Positions 50,118 to 59,229 of a DNA stretch of 64,000 bases are shown here, one piece after another (the first letter of the stretch is position 1; the number at the start of each line of letters is the position of its first letter). Position numbers and translations under genes: made by a program. The DNA comes from Alteribacillus sp041949975. GTDB lineage: Bacteria > Bacillota > Bacilli > Bacillales > Marinococcaceae. The stretch is taken from assembly GCF_041949975.1 (NCBI RefSeq), contig NZ_JBHFQG010000004.1, positions 124,001-188,000 of the forward strand, written 5' to 3'. Under the pieces are notes generated by a model, which searched no databases, had not been told where the DNA came from, and saw only the letters and a program-made list of their open reading frames with translations.

Positions 50118-51758
50118 ATGAAAAGATCTGAAAAAAAACAACAAACCAGGGGAAAAATATTAAAAGCGGCAGTTGCCCTGTTTCGCGAAAAAGGGTTTGA
50201 AGCAGCTACTGTTCAGGAAATAACAGAGAATGCTGAGGTTGCAAAAGGGACGTTTTTTAATTATTTTCCAACAAAAGAGTCTATTATGGAAGCTTTAGCA
50301 GAGGATAGGCTTTATCAGGTGGATGAATACCTGACAACATACGGTCTGCAGACCATCACGTTTATCTCAAAGCTCCGCGCTCATTTCAGCTTTTTTCTTG
50401 GAGAATACCATTTCAATCCGGACTTAACACGGCGGATTTGGCAGCATGTCGTAGAAAGTGATTCTCTTCTTCTTGAGAAATGGCGTGAGCTTTTAGAAAC
50501 TGGCGTTCAACGAGAAGAAGTAAAAGCCGATACCGATCTTACCCTCTGGTCGAACGTCATTAACAGTCATTTTTATTACACACTGGCATCCTGCAAGGAA
50601 GATACACGGGAAGCGTTTTTAGATGAACTGATGCTGCTGATGCATACCAGCTTAAAAGGAATTCTAACAAAAAGGGGAAATCGTGCTATGAAGAAATTAG
50701 TTATTTTAGGAGGAGGATATGGAGGCATGCGTATATTGCAGAGGCTGCTTCCTAACGACCTTCCAGACGATATAGAGTTAGTACTTGTAGACAAACTGCC
50801 ATACCACTGCTTTAAAACAGAGTACTATGCATTAGCTGCAGGTACGGAATCGGATCATGATGTTAGAGTTCCTTTTCCTAAACATGACCGTCTTTCCCTT
50901 CATTTCGGCACCGTAGATTCTATAGACAGAGAAAATAAACTTATTCATATGAGAGGAGAAGAACCTCTTTCATATGACCTTTTAATTATCGGACTTGGTT
51001 GTGAAGATAAATATCATGGCGTTCCAGGAGCAGAGGAAAATACGTATAGCATTCAAAGCATGGAAAAAACAAGACGAACGTATGAAGCTCTTAATAATCT
51101 CCCTGCTCAATCAGTCGTTTCTATTGTTGGAGCAGGGTTAAGCGGAGTGGAAGTAGCAAGTGAGCTGCGGGAAAGCCGTTCCGATTTACACATAAAACTT
51201 TTTGACCGCGGGGAAACAATTCTCCCCATGTTTCCGAAACGCCTTAGTAATTACGTCCAAAATTGGTTTGTAAAACATGAAGTAGAAGTTATTAGTAATT
51301 CAAATATCACTAAGGTACAAAAAAACGGTCTTTACAATCATGAGGATTTTATAGCCTCTGATGCTATTATTTGGACAGCGGGCATACAGCCAAACAAGGT
51401 TGTACGTGATTTGGATGTAGAAAAAGATGAAAAAGGTCGGATAGTATTAACTCCTCATCATCATCTCCCAGACGATGAGAATACCTTTGTGGTTGGAGAT
51501 TGTGCCAGCCTTCCTCATGCACCAAGTGCGCAGCTGGCAGAAGGTCAGGCAGAGCAAATTGCAATGGTTCTTAAAAAACGCTGGAATGGAGAAGCTCTTC
51601 CGGAAAACCTACCTAAAATAAAATTAAAAGGAGTTTTAGGATCCTTAGGAAAGAAACATGGCTTTGGGGTGATGGGAGATACAGCTGTAACAGGAAGAGT
51701 AGCACGATTACTTAAAAGCGGCGTGTTATGGATGTATAAACACCATTCTGGTGTCTAA
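50118..51758 (+). CDS. yutJ: Fusion of TetR-type regulator with YutJ-like NADH dehydrogenase
   Basis: One uninterrupted frame of 546 residues. Residues 1-190 are a TetR regulator: ILKAAVALFREKGFEAATVQ and GTFFNYFPTKESIMEALAED form the helix-turn-helix. From residue 191 a flavoprotein follows: MKKLVILGGGYGGMRILQRL, SIVGAGLSGVEVASELRE near 346-363 and TFVVGDCASLPHAPSAQLAE near 466-485, as in B. subtilis YutJ. No stop separates the parts. An internal AAAGGGGA lies about ten bases before ATG 50688, so YutJ may also be made alone. Either it is a true fusion or the TetR stop codon was lost. Confidence 0.85.
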   Translation: MKRSEKKQQTRGKILKAAVALFREKGFEAATVQEITENAEVAKGTFFNYFPTKESIMEALAEDRLYQVDEYLTTYGLQTITFISKLRAHFSFFLGEYHFNPDLTRRIWQHVVESDSLLLEKWRELLETGVQREEVKADTDLTLWSNVINSHFYYTLASCKEDTREAFLDELMLLMHTSLKGILTKRGNRAMKKLVILGGGYGGMRILQRLLPNDLPDDIELVLVDKLPYHCFKTEYYALAAGTESDHDVRVPFPKHDRLSLHFGTVDSIDRENKLIHMRGEEPLSYDLLIIGLGCEDKYHGVPGAEENTYSIQSMEKTRRTYEALNNLPAQSVVSIVGAGLSGVEVASELRESRSDLHIKLFDRGETILPMFPKRLSNYVQNWFVKHEVEVISNSNITKVQKNGLYNHEDFIASDAIIWTAGIQPNKVVRDLDVEKDEKGRIVLTPHHHLPDDENTFVVGDCASLPHAPSAQLAEGQAEQIAMVLKKRWNGEALPENLPKIKLKGVLGSLGKKHGFGVMGDTAVTGRVARLLKSGVLWMYKHHSGV

Positions 51759-51777
51759 AAAAGCTGCTTGCAGCAAG

Positions 51778-52107
51778 TTATTGCTGCTGCAGCTTTTTCT
51801 CTATTGTATTATACAGCGTTTTTAACCTGGGATTCCCTTCTGCGGCTATCTCTCCTTCAATCGTCACGAGAGGATAGAAATATTCATCAGCGAGAATTTC
51901 TTCTGCTAATTTTAAATCCTCTCCTTCTAATAGATCCGTTTTTTCTATATCTATATATAGAAAATAAAATGATTCGTTTGGATACTTTCGATTAATTGCT
52001 GCTTCAAGCCATTCCTTTGTCTCAAGACTAGACGGGAGATTAACACAGCTGGGACATTTCTTTTCTGCTCCATAAATTTTCACTTCCATTGATTTTGTTT
52101 CTGTCAT
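51778..52107 (-). CDS. yuzD: YuzD-like thioredoxin-fold protein (DUF1462)
   Basis: A 109-residue protein: MEVKIYGAEKKCPSCVNLPS near residues 7-26 contains a CxxC motif in thioredoxin position, and DIEKTDLLEGEDLKLAEEIL follows. It matches the DUF1462 family, of unknown function, possibly disulfide exchange or metal handling. AAAAGGGGAGAAAACGC precedes ATG 52107. Placement between yutJ and yutI is as in B. subtilis. Confidence 0.88.
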   Translation of the reverse strand: MTETKSMEVKIYGAEKKCPSCVNLPSSLETKEWLEAAINRKYPNESFYFLYIDIEKTDLLEGEDLKLAEEILADEYFYPLVTIEGEIAAEGNPRLKTLYNTIEKKLQQQ

Positions 52108-52304
52108 GCGTTTTCTCCCCTTTTTTCTATCTTACTATCAGAAGTCGGTTAAAGCAACGACAGAAAAGTATATTTTTACACCGCCTCATTGGTTGTCATT
52201 AACAAGCGTTTCATAGTAGAATATGGATTAAGCCCTAATGATTATGGAACATATCCGAACAGGATAATATAATAAGGGGAAAGAAAGAAAGGAGAGATGA
52301 AAGC

Positions 52305-52547
52305 ATGCCAAACACAACCGAAGACATGCACGCTCAAGTCCAGGAAGTTCTCGAGAAGCTGCGTCCGTTTTTGCTGCGTGACGGTGGAGACGTTGAATTA
52401 GTTGATGTTGAAGACGGCATTGTGAAAGTTCGTCTAATGGGAGCATGCGGCTCTTGCCCATCTTCCACTATTACATTGAAAGCAGGAATCGAGCGTGCTT
52501 TGCTTGAAGAAGTTCCTGGTGTAGTGGAGTTAGAACAAGTATTTTAA
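52305..52547 (+). CDS. yutI: NifU-like Fe-S scaffold protein (YutI)
   Basis: An 80-residue protein equal to the NifU C-terminal domain. PFLLRDGGDVELVDVEDGIV near residues 23-42 and MGACGSCPSSTITLKAGIER near 46-65 carry the CxxC that binds or transfers Fe-S clusters. GGAGAG precedes the ATG. It complements YutM; client enzymes such as LipA lie in the same region. A terminator follows at 52567. Confidence 0.95.
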   Translation: MPNTTEDMHAQVQEVLEKLRPFLLRDGGDVELVDVEDGIVKVRLMGACGSCPSSTITLKAGIERALLEEVPGVVELEQVF

Positions 52548-52566
52548 TGACCATTGGTTATTTAAA

Positions 52567-52600
52567 AGGGTGTCCCTTTAACGAAGGGACACCCTTTTTT
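52567..52600. terminator. Bidirectional terminator between yutI and thrB
   Basis: AAGGGTGTCCCTT (52567-52579) pairs with AAGGGACACCCTT (52584-52596), followed by TTTTCAG. Confidence 0.85.
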
Positions 52601-52640
52601 CAGTAAAAACCATTTTACTATAAAGCAGGTGCGAGAATAA

Positions 52641-53561
52641 TCAGCTTGTTTTTGCTGTGAGCTTCTGATAACGTACAGTTGCTCCAAATGGTGCTGGTTT
52701 AGCTGTCTGCACTTCAAACTGAGGATAATCTTTTTGAAGTTTTTTGCAAACCTCTTCTCCTTTTCCCCGTGGCGCAAGACACATTATAGTTGGACCTGCT
52801 CCGCTTAAAGCGGCCCCATAGGCACCGTAATCTTGAATGTTTTCCATAATATCTATCAATCCAGGAACCAGTTTTTCCCGATATGGATGATGGAAAACAT
52901 CCTGGACCATCATTTTTCCTACCAGTTCCCAATCTTCTTTTAATAAAGCAGCAATCAGGACGTTGCTTACAGAGCTGCCTTTAATAGCTTTATGATACTC
53001 TAGAGAGTCTGGTAAAATCCCTCTTGCTTTTTTTGTCATTAATTCAGAAGCTGGAACGGCCATCACTAAATCAATATCAGGAACTCCGCAATGCACCATG
53101 TTTGTATCATTTTCATTGTGAGAACCAACAATCAGGCCTCCATATAAACATGGTCCTACGTTATCAGGGTGACCTTCCCACAGGCTGGCAAATCTCATTT
53201 TTTCCTCTTTCAGAAGCGAAGCATTGGTTAACTTATCTGTAAGCTCAATAGCAGCTATAATTGCTGCTGCACTGCTTCCCAGCCCTCGGGCAAGAGGTAT
53301 ATCACTGGTCATCTTAACTTCGCATGCTGGCAGTTCTTTTCCCAGCTGCCTTGCCAACTCTTCTGCTACTTCATATACCAAATTATCTTTTCCTTCTGGA
53401 ATATCAGCTAACTCAGGAGAATATGAATAAAACCTCCACTCTGAAGAGCGTTCTGCCTCTAACGTTAAATGACGATTCACCGCAAGGCCGATTGAATCAA
53501 ATCCCGGCCCTAAATTAGCAGAACTGGCCGGCACAGTGATGACCAATTTCTCACCTGCCAC
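52641..53561 (-). CDS. thrB: Homoserine kinase
   Basis: GHMP-kinase of 306 residues that phosphorylates homoserine for threonine synthesis. VTVPASSANLGPGFDSIGLA-type N-terminal motif and the ATP-binding PLARGLGSSAAAIIAAI near residues 88-104 are present; GAYGAALSGAGPTIMCLA is the third GHMP motif. The start is GTG 53561 behind AAAGGAGGGG; a nine-codon longer frame is possible. It overlaps thrC by 11 bases and is the last gene of hom-thrC-thrB. Confidence 0.95.
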   Translation of the reverse strand: MAGEKLVITVPASSANLGPGFDSIGLAVNRHLTLEAERSSEWRFYSYSPELADIPEGKDNLVYEVAEELARQLGKELPACEVKMTSDIPLARGLGSSAAAIIAAIELTDKLTNASLLKEEKMRFASLWEGHPDNVGPCLYGGLIVGSHNENDTNMVHCGVPDIDLVMAVPASELMTKKARGILPDSLEYHKAIKGSSVSNVLIAALLKEDWELVGKMMVQDVFHHPYREKLVPGLIDIMENIQDYGAYGAALSGAGPTIMCLAPRGKGEEVCKKLQKDYPQFEVQTAKPAPFGATVRYQKLTAKTS

Positions 53562-54621
53562 TTGTAACCCCTCCTTTGAGCTGTTCAAGAAAGGCCTCTT
53601 CTTTGTTTGGTATAACAGTAGGTTTTACAGTTACCGTGTCAATGGCTGTGCTTGGATCCTTCAGTCCGTTTCCGGTTAATACACATACAACCTTGGACCC
53701 TTTTGGAACAGCGCCACTTTCGATTTGTTTTTTCAAACCTGCAATAGAGGCGCAAGAAGCAGGCTCAGCAAAAACTCCTTCTTTTTGAGCTAGAAGCTGA
53801 TAGGCTTCTAATATTTCTTCGTCTGTAACGATGCCAATTTGGCCATTTGACTCGTTAGCAGCTTCCACCGCTTTCGACCAGCTGGCTGGATTGCCTATGC
53901 GGATAGCTGTAGCTACAGTTTCCGGTTCTTCGATCACTTGATCTTTTACGATAGCAGCAGCACCTTCTGCTTCAAATCCATGCATTTGAGGAAGGCCCGT
54001 GCGTTTCTTCTCATGATATTCTTTAAAACCTTTCCAATAGGCTGTAATATTTCCTGCATTACCGACTGGAATAGAAAGCACGTCCGGAGCTTCCCCAAGA
54101 ACATCACAAATTTCAAAAGCGGATGTTTTTTGTCCCTCTATTCTATAAGGGTTAACAGAATTAACAAGCGTAATGTTTTCCTTTTTGCTTACAGACCGGA
54201 CAATGTCTAAAGCGTTATCGAAATTTCCTTGAATCTCAAATACTTCTGCACCGTACATCACAGCCTGCGCAAGCTTGCCAAGTGCGATTTTCCCTTCTGG
54301 TATGACAACAATACAACGCAGACCAGCCCTGGCACCGTATGCAGCAGCTGCAGCAGAAGTGTTACCGGTAGAAGCGCATATAATGGCTTTGCTTCCTTCT
54401 TCTTTTGCTTTTGCTACAGCCATAACCATTCCCCGGTCTTTAAAAGAACCAGTTGGGTTTGCCCCCTCGGTTTTAACAAAAATTTCTGCTCCCCATTCTT
54501 CTGATAAACGTTCAAGCGGGATCAGAGGTGTATTTCCTTCATTTAAAGTTAAAAGCGGTGTGTTCTCGTGCACCGGCAAATATTCTTTATAAGTGTGAAG
54601 CAATCCCTTCCAGCTGCTCAT
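53551..54621 (-). CDS. thrC: Threonine synthase
   Basis: PLP-dependent lyase of 356 residues forming threonine from O-phosphohomoserine. The PLP lysine is in VKTEGANPTGSFKDRGMVMA near residues 50-69; ICASTGNTSAAAAAYGARAG near 80-99 is the phosphate-binding loop. The start ATG at 54621 shares one base with the hom stop (TAATG), and the end overlaps thrB, so the three genes are translationally coupled. Confidence 0.96.
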   Translation of the reverse strand: MSSWKGLLHTYKEYLPVHENTPLLTLNEGNTPLIPLERLSEEWGAEIFVKTEGANPTGSFKDRGMVMAVAKAKEEGSKAIICASTGNTSAAAAAYGARAGLRCIVVIPEGKIALGKLAQAVMYGAEVFEIQGNFDNALDIVRSVSKKENITLVNSVNPYRIEGQKTSAFEICDVLGEAPDVLSIPVGNAGNITAYWKGFKEYHEKKRTGLPQMHGFEAEGAAAIVKDQVIEEPETVATAIRIGNPASWSKAVEAANESNGQIGIVTDEEILEAYQLLAQKEGVFAEPASCASIAGLKKQIESGAVPKGSKVVCVLTGNGLKDPSTAIDTVTVKPTVIPNKEEAFLEQLKGGVTSGR

Positions 54622-55922
54622 TACGCTTGTCCTCCCTCGACGCGGTAACTGCTTTTCACATCCAGTACAACGTCCATGTTTTCTAATTCTTTATATATTC
54701 TTTCATACACAGCTCTATTGGTAGTATGAGTAATAATAACAACTTCAGCTACAGGTTCGTTTTCATCCAAAGGCCATTGCAGCAGTTTTTCAAAGCTGAC
54801 ATCTTCTTTTGCAAATAAAGAAGTTAACGCATCAAAAGTGCCCGTTTCATCTTTCACCTGCAAACGTAAAAAGTATTTAGAGTGAACTTCTTCATCAGTC
54901 TTTAATTCTTTTTTATGAAGCGGAGAATTAATTGTTCTGCCGCTTACTCCCAACCGCAGGTTTTTCACGACAGTGACTAAGTCAGATACTACTGCTGTAG
55001 CCGTTGGAAGAGATCCTGCACCAGGCCCATAGAACATCGTTTCTCCGACAGCTTCTCCATATACATAAACCGCATTATATTCATTTTGCACGGCTGCGAG
55101 CGGATGGCTGTTTGGCAGCAGCATCGGCTGTACAGTCAGCTCTACACGCCCTTCTGTCCGCTTTGCAAGACCTATCAGCTTTAACGTAAAGCCAAGCTGT
55201 TTACAATAGTTCATATCCTCCGTCGTTACGGTGGTAATACCTCGAACAATGACATCTTCAAGGTCAACATTCATAGAAAAACCGAGTGTCGCCAATATTG
55301 CCATTTTACGTGCTGCGTCCAGGCCTTCTACATCTGATGTAGGATCACTTTCGGCAAAACCAAGTTCTTGAGCTTCCTTAAGAACTTCTTCATAATCTCT
55401 TCCGTCTTGCTCCATTTTAGTTAAAATATAATTCGTTGTACCATTTACAATTCCCATCATCTGGGTAATACGGTCAGAAGCTAAACCTTCAGTGAGGCCT
55501 CGTATAACAGGAATGCCGCCAGCTACGCTTGCTTCATAAAACAAGTCACAGCCGTTTTCTGCTGCAACTTTAAGCAATTCTGCTCCATATAAAGCCATCA
55601 AATCTTTATTAGCTGTTACGACATGTTTTTTATTATTAAGAGCCTGAAGAATATACTCCCGAGCTTGCTGTACTCCTCCCATTACTTCTATAACAACATC
55701 TATGTCAGGGTCATTTAAAACCTCATCTGCATTCAAAGTTAATTGATTCTGGGATATTTGTGACCCCCGGTATTTATCTTTATCTCTGACAAGCGCCTTT
55801 CCAATTGTAATACTGCATCCAACTTGGTGCTTAAGTTCTTGCTGATGCTCGCTTACGATCTGGATAACTCCGCTTCCTACAGTACCCAGACCGAGCAAGC
55901 CAATAACCACTCCATGTTCCAT
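54621..55922 (-). CDS. hom: Homoserine dehydrogenase
   Basis: A 433-residue NAD(P)-dependent oxidoreductase reducing aspartate semialdehyde to homoserine. The nucleotide-binding motif is IGLLGLGTVGSGVIQIV near residues 7-23; the catalytic region includes VANKDLM-like TANKDLMALYGAEL and GIVNGTTNYILTKM. A C-terminal ACT domain (about 350-430; YFLRLQVKDETGTFDALTSL) suggests threonine feedback. AGGGGTGGAGAG precedes the ATG. No leader riboswitch was seen in the roughly 200 bases upstream. Confidence 0.96.
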   Translation of the reverse strand: MEHGVVIGLLGLGTVGSGVIQIVSEHQQELKHQVGCSITIGKALVRDKDKYRGSQISQNQLTLNADEVLNDPDIDVVIEVMGGVQQAREYILQALNNKKHVVTANKDLMALYGAELLKVAAENGCDLFYEASVAGGIPVIRGLTEGLASDRITQMMGIVNGTTNYILTKMEQDGRDYEEVLKEAQELGFAESDPTSDVEGLDAARKMAILATLGFSMNVDLEDVIVRGITTVTTEDMNYCKQLGFTLKLIGLAKRTEGRVELTVQPMLLPNSHPLAAVQNEYNAVYVYGEAVGETMFYGPGAGSLPTATAVVSDLVTVVKNLRLGVSGRTINSPLHKKELKTDEEVHSKYFLRLQVKDETGTFDALTSLFAKEDVSFEKLLQWPLDENEPVAEVVIITHTTNRAVYERIYKELENMDVVLDVKSSYRVEGGQA

Positions 55923-56131
55923 ACTCTCTCCACCCCTTGCTGCCTGTTCCGAACTTTACTTGAATAGTACATATCATGGCATAAAAGTCTCTAAAATGTC
56001 AATTAGTATATCTTTTTATGTTTATATAGAGTAAACAATTGTCTCTGTATAAAGGACATTATATAAGGTGATTCCCTGTTTTACAAGAGGTATTCAGTAA
56101 AGATTTTAAAAAGCTCTGTAAACCACTATCT

Positions 56132-57178
56132 TTATAACAATTTATTAGAAGGATAAAATGAGGAAGTAACTGTACCGGTGAGCCACTTTGGCATCTCTTC
56201 TTTTCTTGGGAGAAATGATGGAAATAATGCAGATAATTGTTTTATTCTATCTGATTCTTTTTCCCATAATAATTGTAATTTTTTTAATGCATCTTCCTGC
56301 CCTCCTGTATTTTCACGCAAATACGTTTGTTCTAGCTGCTCCATATAATAATAGGGAAATAATAAACGCCCTAGGACAAGCTTGCGGCCAAAACCGCTTA
56401 ATTCATTTTTTTGTTCGTAATTATGAAGAAAATCATATATTTCATTTTCTCTTTTCTCTTCTTCCATCGCATGTCGTATCCATTCTGCTACATCTCTTGA
56501 AGGATGATCATACAGCCAATCAGATGGAAGCTTTACAGGCGGGCTGTGTTGATCTAGTGTCACCCAGGTTTTCGAAGTGAAACAGAAATGAGTGATACAT
56601 CCAGGCTCTTCTCTATTTTCAACTTGCCAGGACGTTTCTTTCAGCCACTGAATGGCATTTTCAGTACGGCCTATATAATAAGGAAAAGTTTGCAAAAACC
56701 ACTTATCCATGGGTGAGTAGGTGGTTTTTTTTCGAACATTTGAATACCAGGTTTCTAATTGTTCTAACCTCGTTTCCCACCAATCGCACCATCTATCCGA
56801 AAAAGGGCGGGGTGCGGCATGAGGAAATAAGTTCATCCCTCTTTTATGAAAATCTCCCAGCATTGTACCTTCTTGGTTCAAATTTCTTCCTTCTGCAGAT
56901 TTAGGAGGAACAACCTGAAACAGTAACTGCTTCTCTCCATCTACTGGGACGGAATACTCTCTAGTATACGGAGAAACAAACACAGCAATGGATTCATCTC
57001 CTAGCCACCTTAATTGTTCGGCCCAGCTTAATTTATCTTCCCACTCATCTGGCTGCTGTGAAAGATCCGGTACGAGTAAATACATAGAATTACCATCACT
57101 AAAACCTGTGTAATCTCCTGCCTTAAATGAGCCATTGATATAAATTCCGTAATGTTCATACACATTCCGCTCCATCAT
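56132..57178 (-). CDS. yutH: YutH-like spore coat-associated protein
   Basis: A 348-residue protein with a kinase-like fold related to CotS proteins. NVYEHYGIYINGSFKAGDYT at the start and LRWLGDESIAVFVSPYTREY near residues 55-74 match YutH; LSGFGRKLVLGRLLFPYYYM near 270-289 follows. B. subtilis YutH is a spore coat component (literature). Active-site Asp residues of true kinases are not obvious. AGGAGGTTCCTTTAT precedes two ATG codons. The position beside hom and yutG is conserved. Confidence 0.88.
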   Translation of the reverse strand: MMERNVYEHYGIYINGSFKAGDYTGFSDGNSMYLLVPDLSQQPDEWEDKLSWAEQLRWLGDESIAVFVSPYTREYSVPVDGEKQLLFQVVPPKSAEGRNLNQEGTMLGDFHKRGMNLFPHAAPRPFSDRWCDWWETRLEQLETWYSNVRKKTTYSPMDKWFLQTFPYYIGRTENAIQWLKETSWQVENREEPGCITHFCFTSKTWVTLDQHSPPVKLPSDWLYDHPSRDVAEWIRHAMEEEKRENEIYDFLHNYEQKNELSGFGRKLVLGRLLFPYYYMEQLEQTYLRENTGGQEDALKKLQLLWEKESDRIKQLSALFPSFLPRKEEMPKWLTGTVTSSFYPSNKLL

Positions 57179-57327
57179 ATAAAGGAACCTCCTCTGCCTT
57201 CGCTTATCATGATTGTATGAACATGGTTCTCCAGTTAACCCTTCCTGTTATATTTTCAATCGGATACATTGTAATAAAACGGAGACAATAAAAATGGAAA
57301 ATAACTAAATGGAAAGTAGGAAATGTG

Positions 57328-57819
57328 ATGGTTTACAAGCATCATCCATTAGAAGAAACCACAAAAAAAATGCTGAAAGACCGAGGGGTTCTTATTGAAG
57401 ACATTGCAAAACTGGTTCACTTTTTGCAAGAAGAGTATATAGAGGGGCTTAACCTTGAAACATGTGCTGAACATGTAGCAGGTGTTTTATCAAAAAGAGA
57501 AGTTCAAAATGCAGTGATAACTGGTATTGAGCTGGACAAACTTGCTGAAGCAGGCCAATTATCTGAGCCTCTGCTTGAAATCGTCCAGAATGATGAAGGT
57601 CTTTATGGGGTGGATGAAATAATCGCATTATCCATCGTTAATGTGTATGGAAGCATTGGGTTTACGAATTATGGGTATATTGATAAACAAAAACCGGGTA
57701 TCATAGGAAAGTTAAATGATAAATTAAACGGAGAATGCCATACGTTTCTCGATGATATTGTCGGAGCGATTGCTGCTTCTGCTTCAAGCCGGCTTGCACA
57801 CCGGCTTGACCACAGATAG
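57328..57819 (+). CDS. yutG: Phosphatidylglycerophosphatase A-related protein (YutG)
   Basis: A 163-residue protein of the PgpA family. GVLIEDIAKLVHFLQEEYIE near residues 19-38 is the N-terminal helix, and GVDEIIALSIVNVYGSIGFT, NYGYIDKQKPG and CHTFLDDIVGAIAASASSRL lead to the acidic catalytic part. In B. subtilis YutG removes phosphate from phosphatidylglycerol-phosphate. The start may be ATG 57328 or the GTG one codon before. It converges with yutF 12 bases away. Confidence 0.88.
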   Translation: MVYKHHPLEETTKKMLKDRGVLIEDIAKLVHFLQEEYIEGLNLETCAEHVAGVLSKREVQNAVITGIELDKLAEAGQLSEPLLEIVQNDEGLYGVDEIIALSIVNVYGSIGFTNYGYIDKQKPGIIGKLNDKLNGECHTFLDDIVGAIAASASSRLAHRLDHR

Positions 57820-57831
57820 TAATTTTACTTT

Positions 57832-58596
57832 TTATATTTTCCATTCTGATAAAGATGAAACATTGTATGTAGCAGGTTGAGACTTAGATGCCAACTCTTC
57901 TACTGTTGTAACTCCCGTTGCGACGTGCACAGTATCCAGGCCTGCCTGGATACCTGCCAATATATCGGTATCATAATTATCTCCAATAAGGACAGTTTCT
58001 TCGTGAGAAAGACCTAATCTGTTCACTGCCTCATCGATCATGATCCGCTCAGGCTTCCCTATAAAAGTTGGCTGCACACCTGTAGAAACGGTAATCACAG
58101 CAGTTATTGCACCATTACCAGGCATAAATCCCTTTTCGGTTGGTAAGGCTACATCAGCATTTGTTGAAATAAACCTGGCTCCATTTCTAACTGCTAAACA
58201 TGCTTTGGCTAGTTTATCATAGGTAACATGACGGTCAAGTCCGACCACAACAAAACCAGGGTTTTCTGCTTCGTCTTGAAAACCTGCTGAATGTATTGCT
58301 TGTTTCAACCCATTTTCCCCAATAATAAACGCAGTTTGATTTATAGCTTCTCTAGCTATGTATGAAGCAGCTGCCATGCTTGTAGTTACAACATGTTCTT
58401 CCTCACACGGTACTCCCATGTTCTGTAACCGTCCAGCAACTTCTTCGGGGGATGCAGTGGAATTATTCGTAACAAATAAATAGGGAATTTTACGATCCTT
58501 CAGCTTTTTCACAAACGCTACGGCTTCGGGAATTGGTTCTTCCCCCCGGTAAATGGTTCCGTCTAAATCTAACAAATATCCGCTGTAATCTTTCAT
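57832..58596 (-). CDS. yutF: HAD-family phosphatase YutF (NagD-like)
   Basis: A 254-residue HAD hydrolase of the TIGR01457 group. Motif I YLLDLDGTIYRGEEPIPEA near residues 7-25, motif II FVTNNSTASPEEVAGR near 41-56, and motif III-IV IGKPERIMIDEAVNRLG and VLIGDNYDTDILAGIQAGLD near 203-222 are complete. The physiological phosphate ester is unknown. GGAGGAGACGTAAC precedes ATG 58596. It is co-directional with yutE 21 bases upstream, so both form an operon. Confidence 0.93.
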   Translation of the reverse strand: MKDYSGYLLDLDGTIYRGEEPIPEAVAFVKKLKDRKIPYLFVTNNSTASPEEVAGRLQNMGVPCEEEHVVTTSMAAASYIAREAINQTAFIIGENGLKQAIHSAGFQDEAENPGFVVVGLDRHVTYDKLAKACLAVRNGARFISTNADVALPTEKGFMPGNGAITAVITVSTGVQPTFIGKPERIMIDEAVNRLGLSHEETVLIGDNYDTDILAGIQAGLDTVHVATGVTTVEELASKSQPATYNVSSLSEWKI

Positions 58597-58617
58597 GTTA
58601 CGTCTCCTCCATTATTG

Positions 58618-59061
58618 TTACTCTTCGGGTAAAAATGCGGACACTGGCCCGAGTTCTTTTTCGAGGTAGTTTCGAATTCTTTCTGAGAAGTTTTTAATAG
58701 CAGCTTCATGCTCAGAAAACATTTTTTGAAAAGCATCATGATTAATTGTTGTATAATGCTGTACCAAGTCTTTTCGTAAAGTAAGTACCTGCTTCAATGC
58801 TTTTGCTTCTTCGCTGGGAATTACTTTTTCATCTTCTAATATGTCAAGAATGTCTTCATAACTGCCAGGATCTCTCATAATAAAGCCGTCAATCATTTGA
58901 TTGCCAACATCAATCATACCTTCAATCCAGCCCTGTGCAATTCGTTCCAATGCTAGTTGTTCTAAGGAATTATCAGCGTTTCTGGCCTCTGGAAAAATTG
59001 TATATAAATTATCCATATAAGTTAATATTACTTCTATTTTCTTTCGATCAACAAAATACAT
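58618..59061 (-). CDS. yutE: HepT-like ribonuclease-domain protein YutE (DUF86)
   Basis: A 147-residue helical protein of the DUF86/HepT family. The RX4-6H-type motif appears as LRKDLVQHYTTIN near residues 95-107, and LEQLALERIAQGWIEGMIDV near 33-52 is the conserved N-terminal helix. HepT proteins are RNase toxins neutralised by adenylating MntA antitoxins; no MntA-like gene is adjacent, so this may be a housekeeping branch. AAAGGAGGAGC precedes ATG 59061. It is upstream of yutF. Confidence 0.88.
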   Translation of the reverse strand: MYFVDRKKIEVILTYMDNLYTIFPEARNADNSLEQLALERIAQGWIEGMIDVGNQMIDGFIMRDPGSYEDILDILEDEKVIPSEEAKALKQVLTLRKDLVQHYTTINHDAFQKMFSEHEAAIKNFSERIRNYLEKELGPVSAFLPEE

Positions 59062-59229
59062 ATTATGCTCCTCCTTTATTTACCGAATTCTCCGCTATCG
59101 CCCAGTATATCATATGATTACTATTTTTCTCTTTTAAAGTTGATTATTCAACAACCTAAGAATGTGATAGTATAAATACGGAATTATACATCATATTAGC
59201 AGATTTATTTTATCTGGAGGGATAAATCA

